From NCBI GenBank assembly GCA_036346225.1, contig JARFIW010000170.1, forward strand, positions 4,898,501-4,962,500: DNA of 64,000 nt, in the 5' to 3' direction. Positions 1-11,516 of the stretch are shown here, in pieces. Position numbers and translations under genes: made by a program. Position 1 is the first letter of the stretch; the number at the start of each line of letters is the position of its first letter. The notes below the pieces were generated by a model. That model was not told the origin of the DNA. It saw only the letters and a program-made list of their open reading frames with translations, and did no database searches. This DNA is from Platerodrilus igneus (Eukaryota; Arthropoda; Insecta; Coleoptera; Lycidae).

Positions 1-580
1 ATCAATAATTTCTAGCACAAATGTATTCGTTTTAAAAGCCAACGTTCATTTACACAGATACTACGAAGGGGAAAATCTAGGAATTGTTATTTTCAAACGG
101 TCGATAATTTCAAGAAACACCTGTTGGTTAAATGTTACGTTCAGAGAATATTAAACGAACGTTATTATAGAATTCCATAGAAATTGTTTTCAACGATCAA
201 TTTGTATAAGCAGCTATATTAACAAATATCTTAAGGAGTGAGTAGAATGAACAATCGATAATGTAAGACAGATAGAGAAGCAGATAAAGCAAACGTTGGA
301 TAGAAGTGACGTAGGATATACACGTGGATTTGGTGAAGACGTATTGTAGACGTCCTACAATATCGATTTTCTGTAACTCAAGTGGGGTTCGAAAGGATAC
401 AACAAACATGCATAGAACAGAGATGGATAGCGGATATGTGGAGCATTGGTTGATAGCCAGCAGTTTTCGAAAAGAGCGCATACGGTAAGGTAGGAAACGA
501 ATTCTATGTAAACAGCACGACGGATGGGAGAAATTTTTCAGACTTTATAGTCGGTTACGTTCAAAATTTTAAGAAACCGC
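1..580. other. AT-rich spacer, nothing recognised
   Basis: No coding region, RNA gene or repeat that I can support. Short open stretches exist on both strands, but they have no recognisable domain and are typical of AT-rich non-coding DNA. Confidence 0.5.
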
Positions 581-624
581 TTTAAAAACAAGCTTTTCTC
601 ATGAAACGGGTTCCACTAGAGGAA

Positions 625-665
625 TTGAAGAATAATATAAATACCCGGGCGGAGATATTAAAGCT
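625..665 (+). promoter_or_regulatory. possible TATA-type core promoter (LTR-like)
   Basis: A GC-containing stretch in AT-rich DNA has a TATAAATACCCG-like motif at about 635-650, followed by a purine-rich sequence with a repeated AGCGGAGATATT (near 650 and 697). It resembles the core promoter of an LTR, but no matching partner LTR or PBS was found nearby. This is a weak, motif-only call. Confidence 0.22.
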
Positions 666-929
666 CTGGAAAGCAATTTGTATGCGTGAAATATCTGGAG
701 TGGTAGCGGAGATATTAGATGGTGGGGATCTGTGGATCCTGGTATCAGCGTAGTAAATAGACACAACGACGAGGGGTTTCTGGTAGCCATCTCCAGCGGT
801 GACGAAGAAAGGTGTCTCTAGGTATAAATTTGAAATTTCTGTTTTTATATAAACATTTGTGGAGATTTTTGTGTTGTGTGTATTTATTGTTTTTAAAAAT
901 TTGTTTAAAAAGGTACATGTGCAGGACAA

Positions 930-1460
930 TTTAAAAATTTTGAGTATTAAAAAAGGGTTTATTGAGGATATATAAAAATTTATTCAAGCTATAAATTGTG
1001 GTTGTAAGGAGTAAACGGATCTGTAAATTTGTTTTCAATAATGCAAGGTTTAAAAAGCATTTACAAAACTGGGTTATAATGAGCTCACAATACACCAGTA
1101 TGAAGTCAAATTAGGGTTATATGTGGGGCCCATCTACTTATATCTACTCGAATTTGTTTAAAATCATTTGAAAATCAAAGACTTTAAAGCATTCAATAAA
1201 TTGAGCTGGTAATAATTGTACCAAACTGTACTCAACTGTTACTCAAGTGTAAATATTTTATCTGTTAATATGTGTAAATAAAAGGTTGTATGGATGTTGT
1301 CTTATTTTGGTAATTTCATTTGATGGTGGGAGTGTGAGAGAGGTATGTACGTAAAAATAGGTATTCAAGAAGAGGCCGATAGCTGAGCTAGCCAGGGTGA
1401 GCAGAGAAATTCGAAGGCGTCCAAAATAAAGGATAAGGAATTTTTTTTTATTTTCTTTTT
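930..1460. other. spacer, no gene seen
   Basis: AT-rich sequence with scattered stops in all frames. I see no conserved motif before the PBS-like repeat block that follows. Confidence 0.45.
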
Positions 1461-1474
1461 TGAATTTTTCATGT

Positions 1475-1607
1475 AGAGCCCAGGTGGGGCACGAATTTTA
1501 CTGAGGTTCCACGGCACTTTTATGACGGCCGAACGCTGGGGCTCGAATGATTTAGGTGAAGGCTCGATGCTAAAAGCTTTGTTCCCGAATTTTGGTGACT
1601 TCCACGG

Positions 1608-1610
<3 letters not shown>
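1475..1610 (+). repeat. PBS-like tandem motif block abutting (TA)n
   Basis: About three degenerate iterations of a motif made of CCACGGCACTTTTATGAC followed by a GCC..ACG.TGGGGC-type semi-palindrome. The motif resembles the junction between an LTR end and a retroelement primer-binding site (TGGCGCCCAACGTGGGG-type). The block runs directly into a (TA)n tract. Related motifs occur at 3168-3210 and 31496-31680, so this is a dispersed repeat rather than one functional PBS. Confidence 0.4.

Positions 1611-1642
<32 letters not shown>
1609..1642. repeat. (TA)n microsatellite
   Basis: Uninterrupted TA dinucleotide tract of about 16 units. Confidence 0.95.
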
Positions 1643-1645
<3 letters not shown>

Positions 1646-1649
1646 GTAT

Positions 1650-3160
1650 ATTACCTTGATAAAGATCTACTTCAGAAATTCGAGAAATTTCGAGAACGAA
1701 TCAATTTGTTAAATATTTATTCGTATAGGAACATTTGTGAAATACCTTGTATAAAGGGTATTAATCACGTTCGAAGCATAAACCATTGTGATTAAAAAGT
1801 TTTCATTTAGATAAGATAGTTTATCAAAGCATGTGTTTGTGTAAATACTCTGAAAGAAAATCAATTCATAATTAATAATTAAAAGATTCTGTTCAAATAC
1901 GTAAATATCCTATAAGCAATTTCAGTTTAAATTTAATAATTAAAGGATCAATTTACGGTTAAATGCATCTAAATTTTATGTAATATTGCGTGCATTAATA
2001 TTCTTAAAAGTATTTCCATTTACTAACAAAAGAACGTGATTTCAATTGAAAACGTATTAGATTAAGTTTAAACCATTAAATCAGAAAGCACTAAGGCATA
2101 AAAGCATAGTTAAATGACCCCGTTCTAAAATATGATGGAATGTTGAGACAATAGCATACCTAAACGAAGCATCCAATAAACTTAAAATTCTTGAACAAAC
2201 TAGAATGTTGATAAAATACATATGGAAGGCGGCATTTTCAATGGCAAACACTCTCCAATCTGCAAGAGACACCTAGAATATATTACGCCAGAGGAGGCTC
2301 GTATTATTTAAAGGCCAATCCGTGCTTAGTTAAGATCGGTGTTATTCGAGTCGCCGACGTACTTATAATGCGGTACGTAATTAATTGTCTACACGAAATT
2401 TTAAAACTTAAATAAATATTTAAAAATATTAAAATAGAAAATAGGTAATTAAAAATAATTAAAACTATTGCAAGATAAAGTCTCTCAAATAATGAAGACA
2501 ATCGGAACATACGTATATGATTTGAATGGTTTATTATTGATTAAGAGATAAATTTTTATAAAATTGGACTTCTAAAACGATTTAAAAAAAGATGGAGCAA
2601 TGAATGACAGTCGTTATGTTTTAGAAAAACCAACAACAAAAAATTCAAAATTAAATCAATTCGTTTAAATAATTTAAGTGATTTATAAATACTCATTTAT
2701 TAATATAAGTTTCAGAGCAAGAGTTGTGACTAGAAGTCAATTTAATTTAATTGTAAGGGTTTCAGACAAACCTACGCACAGGTTTTGTTATAACACAACG
2801 TAAAAATTGAACATAACTGAAATCAGTTACGTTTAACGCGATTTTAACGGAAAACGTATAGTAAATTATATGATTTCTAAAGGTGATTAGTGTACATATT
2901 AATTATGAGGAAGGTTTAATTAAGAAATTGTTTGTAAGCGATGATATTAAACTTAAAGAGATTTTCTGGACTCTATATTTTAGTGAAAAGGATGAGTTAT
3001 TTTGAATCACCAGTTTTGTATTCGAAAGATTGTTTGTAAAAGGATTATTTTGTATCATTACTCTTGCATGATTACAGTGGTTTCATTAATTCTAGAGGAT
3101 TACAATCCAGAAAAAGAATCAGACAGCTAACAAAAATAATTAGACGACAGGTGATTTGAA
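1650..3160. other. long AT-rich spacer, no gene seen
   Basis: No domain, RNA gene or clear transposon motif on either strand. Confidence 0.5.
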
Positions 3161-3167
3161 TCACTCA

Positions 3168-3212
3168 ATCACATCACAGCACTTTTATTGACGCCCAACC
3201 CGGAGCTCCATT
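3168..3212 (+). repeat. PBS-like motif, dispersed copy
   Basis: CACAGCACTTTTATTGACGC followed by CCAACCCGGAGC. The layout matches the copies at 1475-1610 and 31496-31680: a CACAGCAYTTTTAT box, then a PBS-like semi-palindrome. It may be the LTR/PBS boundary of a decayed element whose body is not recognisable. Confidence 0.35.
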
Positions 3213-3214
3213 AG

Positions 3215-3945
3215 AATCATTCATCCATAGTATATAAATTTATAAAGGTGCATAAGTTACTGTAAGCAGTAGAAGTAATTAAAATTATTTTTCTTCCAAA
3301 TCAAGAAAACTTTAATTTCAACAACCAAAAGTAGAATTTCAATCATTCAATACAATCTCAAGACAAACTACCAAGTTATACTTTTGTAACATTCTGTACA
3401 TGCAAAATTAAACCAAACTACCACATTTCATCATAATTATTATGGCTTTTTATTTGAACATCAAACAACATTTTCAAGTAACGGTATTATAGTAAAATTC
3501 TAAATTAATCTTACAAGGAAACATGCAAGTCAAGTTTATGTTAACCGCTAGTTTAAACTAGATCATTTCACAGAAATCATAATAAAAGGAGTTTGAATAA
3601 CAAAATAAGCTTTAACAGTTTTAAGTATTAATGTTGCAGAATTTCATTTGTGAAAATGACAAATTTAAGGAAGCAACCAAAGTCAGGAAACGATAAGAGT
3701 TTATGATTATTAGAAATAACTATAAGGTAAAAGAGGGCGCGTGTACTGACAGTAATTTCAAGATAATACAAAAGCTAGTGTAGTTATGAGTTAGAGAGAG
3801 TGAATATGATAACGACCTTTATAATGTTAAGGTGAAAGCAAAATACTTATTTGAAGTAATAGACTAAACACATTGGATACTTAGGGCGACTTTAAAAACT
3901 CATATGCGGATTAAATAAGATGCATTAACAATGATATACGAATAT
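3215..3945. other. AT-rich spacer, no gene seen
   Basis: No coding potential recognised up to the 3' end of the LINE. Confidence 0.45.
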
Positions 3946-4164
3946 CAATTTCATCATGATCATCTTCACCATTAGGTCTTCAGTCCTAGAACTGGTTAGA
4001 CGAGTACCCTCACTGTTTCCTATTCTGAACTAACCTACACATTTCCTTGAAATTTTCAGTCTGCATCTATCACTGTCTGATCTAGGTCTACATCTACTTC
4101 TTTCTTCCTATCTCTGCTGGTAATATATATCATAACATTCCCAAAAATGTCTTAGAACGTATTC

Positions 4165-4630
4165 TGCTATTCTATTTCTCCTATGTTTTTTCCACTGATA
4201 TCTTTATTCCCCTACTATTTCTACAACCTATTTGTTATTAACTTTGTTTGTCCATGCTATCATCCTCATACATCTGAAGCACAACATTCCAAAAGTCGCT
4301 ACCGTTTTTCTGTCTGCTTTTCCTACTGCCCGTATTTCATAGGCGTACTGTGCTGTACTCCACACATGTGCTTTTAACAATTTTCTTCTTATTTCTACCG
4401 TCCTATCCCTCCTATTTTTAACCGTTTTCCACATATATCTTTCTTCCTCTATCATTTATAGTACCTCTTTGTTCTTGCCTTTGTCTGTCCACGATATTTT
4501 CATCATACGTCTGTAGCACCACATTTCAAAGGTTTCTACCTTTTTCTTGTCCGCTTCTACTACTGTCAAGGCTTTACAGCCCTACAGTGCTGTGCTCCAC
4601 ACATATGGTTTAAGCAATCTTTTCCTTGTT
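4165..4630 (-). repeat. tandem duplication inside the LINE 3' coding end
   Basis: Two diverged copies of a segment of about 226 bases, at roughly 4400-4630 and 4170-4397. Both encode the RT C-terminal tail (Phe-x-Met-x-Cys-aromatic-Arg ... Trp-Thr-Asn/Asp-Lys). Both also share the untranslated-looking stretch TACTGTGCTGT..CTCCACACAT on the plus strand. The duplication is specific to this copy or lineage. A junction between two separate LINE insertions would look similar. Confidence 0.6.
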
Positions 4631-4854
4631 TATATGTTTGTTGTCTTTGAACACAGTAGTTACTTTTTCTTGTTAAATGTAGCACAACCTTGTAATAATT
4701 TTTGTTTTATATCTTTTGCGCTTTTCCCATCTTGTGTTATTCGACTTCGTAGGCAGCAGAAATCCTTAACTTCTTGTAAGTTCTCGTTACCTATTTGTAT
4801 TCTTGTTTTTGATTTATTTTCCCCTCCTTTGCAAACTAGTACTTTAGTTTTATT

Positions 4855-6206
4855 TTACTTAATTTTCATACCGTATCTCTCTGTTAGAACTGTTTCCATT
4901 TCATTAAGAGCAGCTTCTGTCTGTTCCTTACTAGATGCTAATACCGCTATATCATCTGCAAATCTAATCATATCAATCTTTCGTCCTTGCATAGTAATTC
5001 CAAATGTATTCCTGCATTTGACAGTACTCATTGCCTCTTCAATGTACAAGTTAAAATTTATCGGGATAGAGCACATCCCTGTCTCGCCCCATTCCTGATA
5101 TTTACTTCTCTACGTTTCTGCTCTAATTCTATTACTGCTGTTTGCTCTTTGTACAAGCTATGCACTATTCGTGTATCCCTAACTCATTCCAATCGCTTTT
5201 AGTAATTCGGAAATTTTTTCCATTTTACATTGTCGAATGCTTTTTCCAGACCTACAAACCCTATATACATGCTCTCACCTTTTTCTATTGTTTTCTCCAT
5301 TATCACCCTTAAAGCTAAAATAGCCTCCCGTGTTCTCCTGTTTCGCCTAAACCCAAATTGATCTTCTCCTAGTATTTCTTCAGCTCGTTTTTCCATTCGT
5401 CTTTGTACAATTCTAGTTAATATTTTTGACACGTGTGTTGTCAAGCTTATTCGAAAATGTTCACATCTATCCGTGCCTCTCTTTTTTGGTATAGTTACTA
5501 TGATGATACGTTTGAAATCTTTGGGTGTCTCGCCTGTCTCATACATATAGCTTACAAGTTGGAAGAGACGTTCTGTTACTGCTTGTCCAGAGACTTTTAG
5601 AGTTTCTGCTTGCACCTGATCTATACCCGGCGCCTTACCATTTTTCAGACCCTTTAATGCTAATTCAAACTCATCTCTAAGTATAGGAATCCCAAGTCAT
5701 CATTTTCAATGTCTGATTCCTGTTATTATGCTGTTAGTTCCTCTCCTGCATATAAATTCCATATATATTCTTGCCATCTACCCACTTTCTCTACTTTTTC
5801 TATAATAACGTTTCCTCCCACGTCCCATATATTTTTGCTATATAGTTTTATATCCCTAAAATTCATTCTAATTAATTTGTATGCTTCATCTGTCTTTCCT
5901 ATTTCCATCTTAGTTTCTACCTCTGCACTTTTCATCTATCCATTGTTCTTTAGCTTTCCTGCATTTGCGAATAATTTCCCATTTCATTGCTTTGTATCTT
6001 CGTTTTCCTGTATCGTCTAATCTATTTTTGTATTTTCGTCTTTCTTCTGTTAAATTCAGGATATCCTTTGTTATCCATGGTTCCTTATTTTCTTTTTGTG
6101 TATATCCCAGAATATCCCTGGCGGCGATGTCTACGCTGGATTTAATGTTGTTCCATTCTGTTTCTACTTCCTTTGAATACGAAATTTTCCCGATATCTTT
6201 CAGCAA
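4855..6206 (-). pseudogene. LINE reverse transcriptase, frameshifted
   Basis: The linker (6206-5726, Lys/Glu-rich) leads into RT fingers and palm at 5615-5199. This contains the DQFGFRRNRRTREAI block and the aspartate region (LEKAFDNV) of motif A. In functional relatives motif A normally reads DLEKAFD, but here it reads GLEKAFD. The catalytic FADD box (RFADDIAVLASS) is at about 4965-4930, in another reading segment (5076-4855). About 120 bases between 5199 and 5076 are out of frame. Stops between segments and the changed motif A residue indicate an inactive copy. Confidence 0.82.
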
Positions 6207-6221
6207 TTCATTTGACTTTTT

Positions 6222-7172
6222 TCAAATCTTGCGTGGATATATATCTTTTGGTTTCTCAAAGTCAAAGTGCCTTTTTCCGTTTCTTTTTTTCAAATTTTTA
6301 AATTTAAGTGCGGCCTTCATAATTACGATGTTGTGGTCAGTATCTATATCTGCTTTTGGGTAGCTTCTACAGTCTTTTACTTGATTCCTAAACCGCTGTC
6401 TAACAAGAATGTAATCTATTTGATATCTTTCAATATCTACTGGCATCTTCCACGTATATCGTCTTCTAGCATGATGTTGAAATAATGTGTGTGTGTGTGT
6501 GTGTGTGTGTGATGATTACATTGTTTTTGTCGCAAAATTCTACTAGCCTATTTCTCCTGCCGTTTCTCGTGCCTAAACTAAATAAACCTACTACCGCTCC
6601 TTCCCTACCCACACGTACAACTGCATTAAAATCTCCCGTATTAATTAAATTTTCATGTCCTGTTACGTATCTTAGTATGTCTTCGATATCTTTGTAGATC
6701 GCTTCTACCCCTTCATCACTGTAGGTAGAAGTGGGCATGTATACTTGTATTGTTACTGTGTTTACCATGAGTGGTACTCTTTTGTTCTTTTTTTAAGTAA
6801 TTTTCTACACAGTGTCCTATCTCTTTTCGCATAACTATCCTCACACCTGAATTTCTTGCTTCTGCTCCTGTATGAATTACCCTGAAGTCTCCACTTCAAA
6901 AATCTCCCGTCTCTGGCCACCGAACTTCGCTGATCCCTACTGTCTAGTGATAACCTATCCATTTCAATTTTCAGATTCTCTAGCTTACCTACTTGCTTCA
7001 TAGTTCTAACATTCCACGCTCCGAGTCGCAAAATGTTCCCGGCTCTTATTCTTAACTTTCCGATCGCATCCCCCGAAGTAGTCCCCTCCCGGAGATCCGA
7101 ATGGGGGACTATTTTAACTTCGGAATCTTTTACCCCACAGAATGCCATCATTTTATTATAATTTAGGTACAC
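6222..7172 (-). pseudogene. LINE endonuclease (APE-type) domain, frameshifted
   Basis: The domain would nick target DNA to start target-primed reverse transcription. On the minus strand the start (7040-6950) reads LGAWNVRTMKQVGKLENL, the usual opening of this endonuclease family. Near 6640-6620 there is a GDFNA motif, which carries catalytic residues. Near 6330-6345 a TDHNIV motif corresponds to the terminal SDH-type catalytic His. These three motifs fall in different frames (segments 7172-6762, 6768-6466, 6446-6222). A (TG)n tract at 6485-6511 interrupts the domain and is translated as alternating His-Thr. No activity is expected. Confidence 0.8.
6485..6511. repeat. (TG)n microsatellite within LINE endonuclease
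   Basis: About 13 TG units interrupt the endonuclease region of the LINE. Confidence 0.95.
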
Positions 7173-7344
7173 TGTGTACTGGGGAGGTAATGTGGTGGTT
7201 TCCCGTTGCCTTCCACGTCACGGTAGTGTGTCTTAGACTGCCATGCCGACCCTTATGGTCTCTGCCAATCTAAGTACCGAAAAAGCCACTGTCCTCTTTC
7301 GGGGACCTGTTTTTGTCTGGTTTCTCACTAAAGACCCTACTACT

Positions 7345-8150
7345 TTGATTGAACCTGTAGTTTGGTTTTTTAGCTTATTAGAACACGCATGCATTCCACC
7401 TATTCTAGTAATTTAAAACCTTGTCAACGTCCTGGTACATTCGGAACGGGTCGATTTCATATTCTTATAATATTTTAATTAGGAGTACCGAGTGTAAGTT
7501 TAAGTTAGAAAGAGAAAGCGTTGTTTCGAACAACTAAAAATTATAGAGAGCGTCTTTCCGTGAATTTTAACGTGCAAATTATTCATAAAAATCTTAGATG
7601 AGGAGATGTAAAAAGAGAGAGGGATTGCACTTAAATACCCAGGATATTGAGTTACTTTTTTTTGTTTCAACAATCAAAAACTTTACAAGCTTTTAACTTC
7701 GTGCTAAATTAGTAAAATGTTTAATTTAAAATTTATAAATAAAAATTGATTTAACGTGCTTCTGTTATAAAAATTTAATAGTCGTAAAACATTGCAGCCT
7801 CACTATACTGAGCGTTAGTGAAACTTTCTAAAAAGGATGTTTATTTTTTCTTACAAAAGTCATGCAGAAGATGTTGTTTTATCCGTATTGACACAATTAA
7901 CTTTTGAAGACTTCCGCACTTGCTCCGAACTCTATCTTCAGCGTTTTAGAAAGACTATCAGGGGGATCGTTTATTAAATACGGATGGGTAGGGCGCCACT
8001 GTACTTAGGTAGTGTGTAAAAACAAGAAATATCGTTAAGAAAAATACAGGAACCTCAACGAGTATATTCTATTATAAAAATACAAGATTTTGTATTTTTA
8101 GATGGTACTACGAGTTATGGGATCCCCCATTTGTTATACATATAAAACTA
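7345..8150. other. spacer, no gene seen
   Basis: AT-rich. No recognisable coding or structural feature. Confidence 0.45.
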
Positions 8151-8189
8151 ATAACGATATTAGGAAATATTAGGAAAGTGCAACAATGT

Positions 8190-8710
8190 CATAAAAGACA
8201 AATTGCAACAATTTATTACAATTTATTATGATGATTTCAGTTCCCACGAGTGGAAACGCTACAAAGTAGCACAAGGATAAGTGACACTGCAGATGTCAGG
8301 TCACAGACGGTCGTCGGAAGTCACGTACCGAGATTACACAGAATAAGCCTGCAACATTGTAATTATGAATAGCTTTTAAGATAGCAACTAAGTATTATGA
8401 ATAGAGTCAAGGGTAAGCGGACATAGGTCCGCAAGTTCCCACAGAATTGTAAAGAGGTAGGGAGATTATAAAAAAGCCGGGAGCTCCACTCCCAGGCAGT
8501 TCATCAAACGTTCAGCTTTTGCATTGCAGTTCGTAGATAGCTCACATGTACAATTAAGTAATAATTTTGGACTTAGAGTAATAAATCAAGATTATCTAAA
8601 TTCAATATTTAACTTCTGTATAAAACTTAAATAAATGTGTTAAAGTTCAAAGAGTCTTTTTAAAAAGGACCGCTCGAAGCCACGAACCTTAACTTACGTT
8701 ATCCTGAAAT
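8190..8710 (+). mobile_element. possible solo LTR fragment with core promoter
   Basis: The segment is GC-richer than its surroundings. It contains a TATA-like box (ATTATAAAAAAGCCGG, about 8466-8481) followed 25-30 bases later by CAGTTCATC, which resembles an insect initiator. Downstream come AATAAA-type signals (near 8627) before an AT-rich stretch. A possible TGT start is at 8190. This promoter-to-poly(A) compactness is typical of an LTR. No partner LTR, PBS or coding region was found, so a host promoter cannot be excluded. Confidence 0.35.
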
Positions 8711-8714
8711 AAAA

Positions 8715-9790
8715 TAAAATACATAAAATAATATTAGAGACAGCAATTTGCGCTTCAAAATAAAATCAATAAATCAGACAAGTTTTGTACATCTATGATT
8801 TCTTTCTTTTGTGTAATAGTGTATGGACACTCTACTTATTAAATTTATGCATATCTAGTTTATATGTAATTCACAGAATGCAGTATTAAGCTTGGACAAA
8901 ATAAATATTATTGCTTAAGTGCTTCCATGAGTGTAATTAACCTTGATTAAATTTATAAAGAAATTAAGACTGATAGGTATGTACACATGTATTAACTGAA
9001 AATTATTTCTGATTTATTTTGACAGATAATTATTATAAGTTTCTGAATATTCAATTAATTTTTATATTTATTATTAATTTTGGACAATTTAAATAAAAGA
9101 AAAAGCCTGTAAAGCAAGTAGGCACTATAAATGTCATTAACATGATTATGAGATTTTTTATGTCACCTTTTCAGTACTGACAAAATGACTCACATACATA
9201 CAAAATAAGTTGGTTTTAAGATCTTTCAAATTAGTAAAAAACTTCGTAAATAGTTATCGTGTATAAACAAGTACATGACTATATTATTCGCAATGCAAAT
9301 TCATAAAGCTTTTGTTACATAAACAATTTTTTAAAGCATACTTTTGATATGAAGCAACGTTTGAAAATATAAATTCATAATTAAATATTATCACAAAGAT
9401 GTTAGTTTCCATAGGTTCAAACTACCAAGGTTAGATTTATACATGACGTTAAACGTCAAACAGATGATTGCCTCACAAATGGATATCACTTACCACCTTG
9501 ACCTCAGGCTTGGCTGCTTGCTCCATTTAACAAACAAGTTCAACCCACATGTGGACTTCCAACATTGAACAATTGTAAGTTTTTAATGCGTAATCACCTT
9601 TATACGCAATTACATTAACTTCCTACAATCATTAGTCAGCTCTAAGTATTGCTTCTGAATTATAACAAAATTTCCATGTTGAAATTTAAGGAACGTATAT
9701 ATCTTAGACGCAGTAAAAATTTAACAGTCTAGTTCGACCATTTTTGCTTCAGTTATTAAACGTTATTTATTCCGTACTTTAATGTTGCTT
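8715..9790. other. AT-rich spacer upstream of the possible exon
   Basis: No coding domain or RNA gene recognised. If 9794-10054 is a terminal exon, this stretch would be intron. Confidence 0.4.
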
Positions 9791-9793
9791 TAA

Positions 9794-10054
9794 TTAATTT
9801 TAGTACATCAGTTCTTTTGTGTTGCGCATGATGAGTTTCAAGCAATCGGATCGATGGATTTATCGAAACTAAATTGCGACTCGCAAGTCAGCTTTGGATA
9901 TGAATTTAACCATATTGATGTTGTAATGATGAAAAACCGACTGATTCGACTAGTCGACAACAGCCTTAGCAAGCAGGTGCGCGAAAACACGCTATACGAT
10001 ATCGCCTTGAAGATACGTCGTAGAAATTTTACAATACAAACTGGACATGTATAA
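9794..10054 (+). CDS. candidate terminal exon of an unrecognised gene
   Basis: The frame is open from a stop at 9791 to the TAA at 10052. The first ATG in this frame is at 9854 and would give 66 residues, but the frame stays open upstream. AG acceptors preceded by a T-rich tract lie at about 9803, 9811 and 9835, so a spliced 3' exon is as likely as a single-exon gene. The predicted product is mixed-charge, with a central segment VVMMKNRLIRLVDNSLS and a basic end (KIRRRNF). It has no signal peptide, membrane segment or low complexity. An AATAAA lies about 30 bases after the stop. It matches none of the retroelement families I can recall. Base composition and codon choice look more gene-like than the flanks. 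Function unknown. Confidence 0.42.
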   Translation, partial: LILVHQFFCVAHDEFQAIGSMDLSKLNCDSQVSFGYEFNHIDVVMMKNRLIRLVDNSLSKQVRENTLYDIALKIRRRNFTIQTGHV

Positions 10055-10079
10055 CTATGCGCTTTATTTACTATGATTA

Positions 10080-10086
10080 AAAATAA
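10080..10086 (+). terminator. AATAAA polyadenylation signal for candidate exon
   Basis: AATAAA lies about 30 bases downstream of the stop codon at 10054. The hexamer is common in AT-rich DNA, so only its position gives it weight. Confidence 0.3.
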
Positions 10087-10089
10087 AGG

Positions 10090-10870
10090 ACAATAATTGG
10101 GGTGTTTCGAAATTATGATACTTTGTTTTTAATTTTGTATTAATTGTAGAAGTACGATTTATATTAAATACTGAAAGTAAATTTAAAAATTTTATAACAC
10201 AATACATAATTGTTATGCGTTAATTTAGCAGAGAGAAAACGAACTGTTACAGTCGTGTACAATTTTCTCTTGTAAGTAAAAAATCTAGCTTATTTAATTA
10301 TTGGGTATTAAACAACTAAGTTTGATTAGGGCTGTTAGTGACGAGCGTAATAAAATACTAGTGAGGAGTGATAAAATTACTGGCGTAGAACAGTACAAAT
10401 TTTCGGTGAACAGCGAATAAAATCCTAGTAGAATAATAAAAATCTAGTTTTAGAGCAGGATAAAATTTGTATGTTAGAGAGATGAAATTTACTGCTAGAA
10501 CAATTAAAAATCTGTACGTTGGAGCGAAACAAAAATTTAATGTAAAGCAATAAAATGTCATTGTGTATAACAAGCTTATTTATGAGATTAGAGGCGTTCT
10601 TCGGAAGAATCAAATCAGGTACCGATCAGACTTTGTTTTAATATTGTATATGTGTTAGAAATGTGTTAGAATAAGATACATTTCAATAAAAATTTAGGAT
10701 ATTTATAGTGGTAAACATTCTAAGCATGTAATAGATAACGAGCGTTCTTGTTAGATTATTTATGAGAAAAGTTATTTTTATTCTAAATCATACGCGCTAA
10801 TTCAAAATTTAAAGAAAAGCAATTTATGTATAAATCAAGTGTCATTAATTCTATACATTTCACTTCGTTT
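10090..10870. other. AT-rich spacer, no gene seen
   Basis: Contains several loose iterations of ATAAAATCCTAGT/ATAAAATTTGTATG-type sequence around 10345-10560, but no coding region. Confidence 0.4.
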
Positions 10871-10874
10871 TGTA

Positions 10875-11300
10875 CGTTTGTTTAAGTTAGTCTCCACTAG
10901 TAAAAACATTTAAACTCCAATATTTGAATAAAGCGGTGTCAGAATTAATAGCACTCGAACTTCAACTCACTGAAGTGCAGCTTCATATACCAGAGCTATA
11001 CAGAAACCCTTAACCATAACAAATTGGTTGATTTATTAAAAAGTGCTACAATGGGCACTTGAATTTAAAGTACGGCCATTAAAACTAAAAGAATTAGTTT
11101 CCCTTTATAGCTATTCGTGCAAGCTTAAACATTACCTAAGGGAAACAAAGAAGTAGTTCACTTTAATTTGTTACGTGCGATGGTCGGCGTAAATTTGTGA
11201 AGTTTCTTTATCCTTTGTTAAACCAAAGATGTTTCTCTTGCAATTTAATTTAAATATATGAAACGTTACTTCAGGAAAAAATTCATCCTACAGAAGTATC
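10875..11300 (+). repeat. dispersed repeat D, copy 1
   Basis: Shares with 38215-38770 and 63725-64000 an ordered set of blocks: a CCAATATTTGAA box, then GTGTCAG, then CACTCGAACTTCAACTC, then a GAAGTGCAGCTTCATATA palindrome. Further similarity to 38500-38700 follows (CCATTARAAYTRAAAGRRTT and later blocks). No protein coding seen. The order and orientation are the same in all three copies, as expected of a dispersed transposon-derived repeat. Confidence 0.6.
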
Positions 11301-11516
11301 AAACGAGTTTTTCATTGTGAAGTATTGCACGTGGAAAAATATTTCGCCATGGAGAGTGAACATGAGCTTTCGAACTCTTGACATAATATTTCTCTGAATT
11401 AAGGACTTTCTGATTTTAACTGAACCAAATAAATTATATAAAAGGCCCTTTCAACATTAAAGTAAACTTATTATGAAATGAGCTTTATTAGTGCTCCTTA
11501 TTATTGGATTTCACAA

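Larger units (their letters stand above)
3950..7340 (-). mobile_element. RTE-like non-LTR retrotransposon, degenerate
   Basis: Reading on the minus strand, an apurinic-type endonuclease precedes a reverse transcriptase and a C-terminal tail. This is the order found in RTE-type LINEs, the group related to the vertebrate gene craniofacial development protein 2. The putative 3' end (3950-4000) has the ATCATGATCATC-type short iterations expected of an RTE tail. The 5' end lies near 7340, in a GC-richer leader. The coding region is broken into at least seven frames, so the copy is dead. The window shows no neighbouring copy. The clade call rests on motif wording only; a Jockey-group LINE is the alternative. 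Confidence 0.8.

Noticed and set aside
582..929. Open frame of 115 codons on the minus strand
   Set aside because: No recognisable domain and the sequence on the other strand looks like a promoter or LTR fragment. Length is within chance for this composition.
4547..5098. 183-codon plus-strand open frame
   Set aside because: It is the antisense shadow of the LINE reverse transcriptase.
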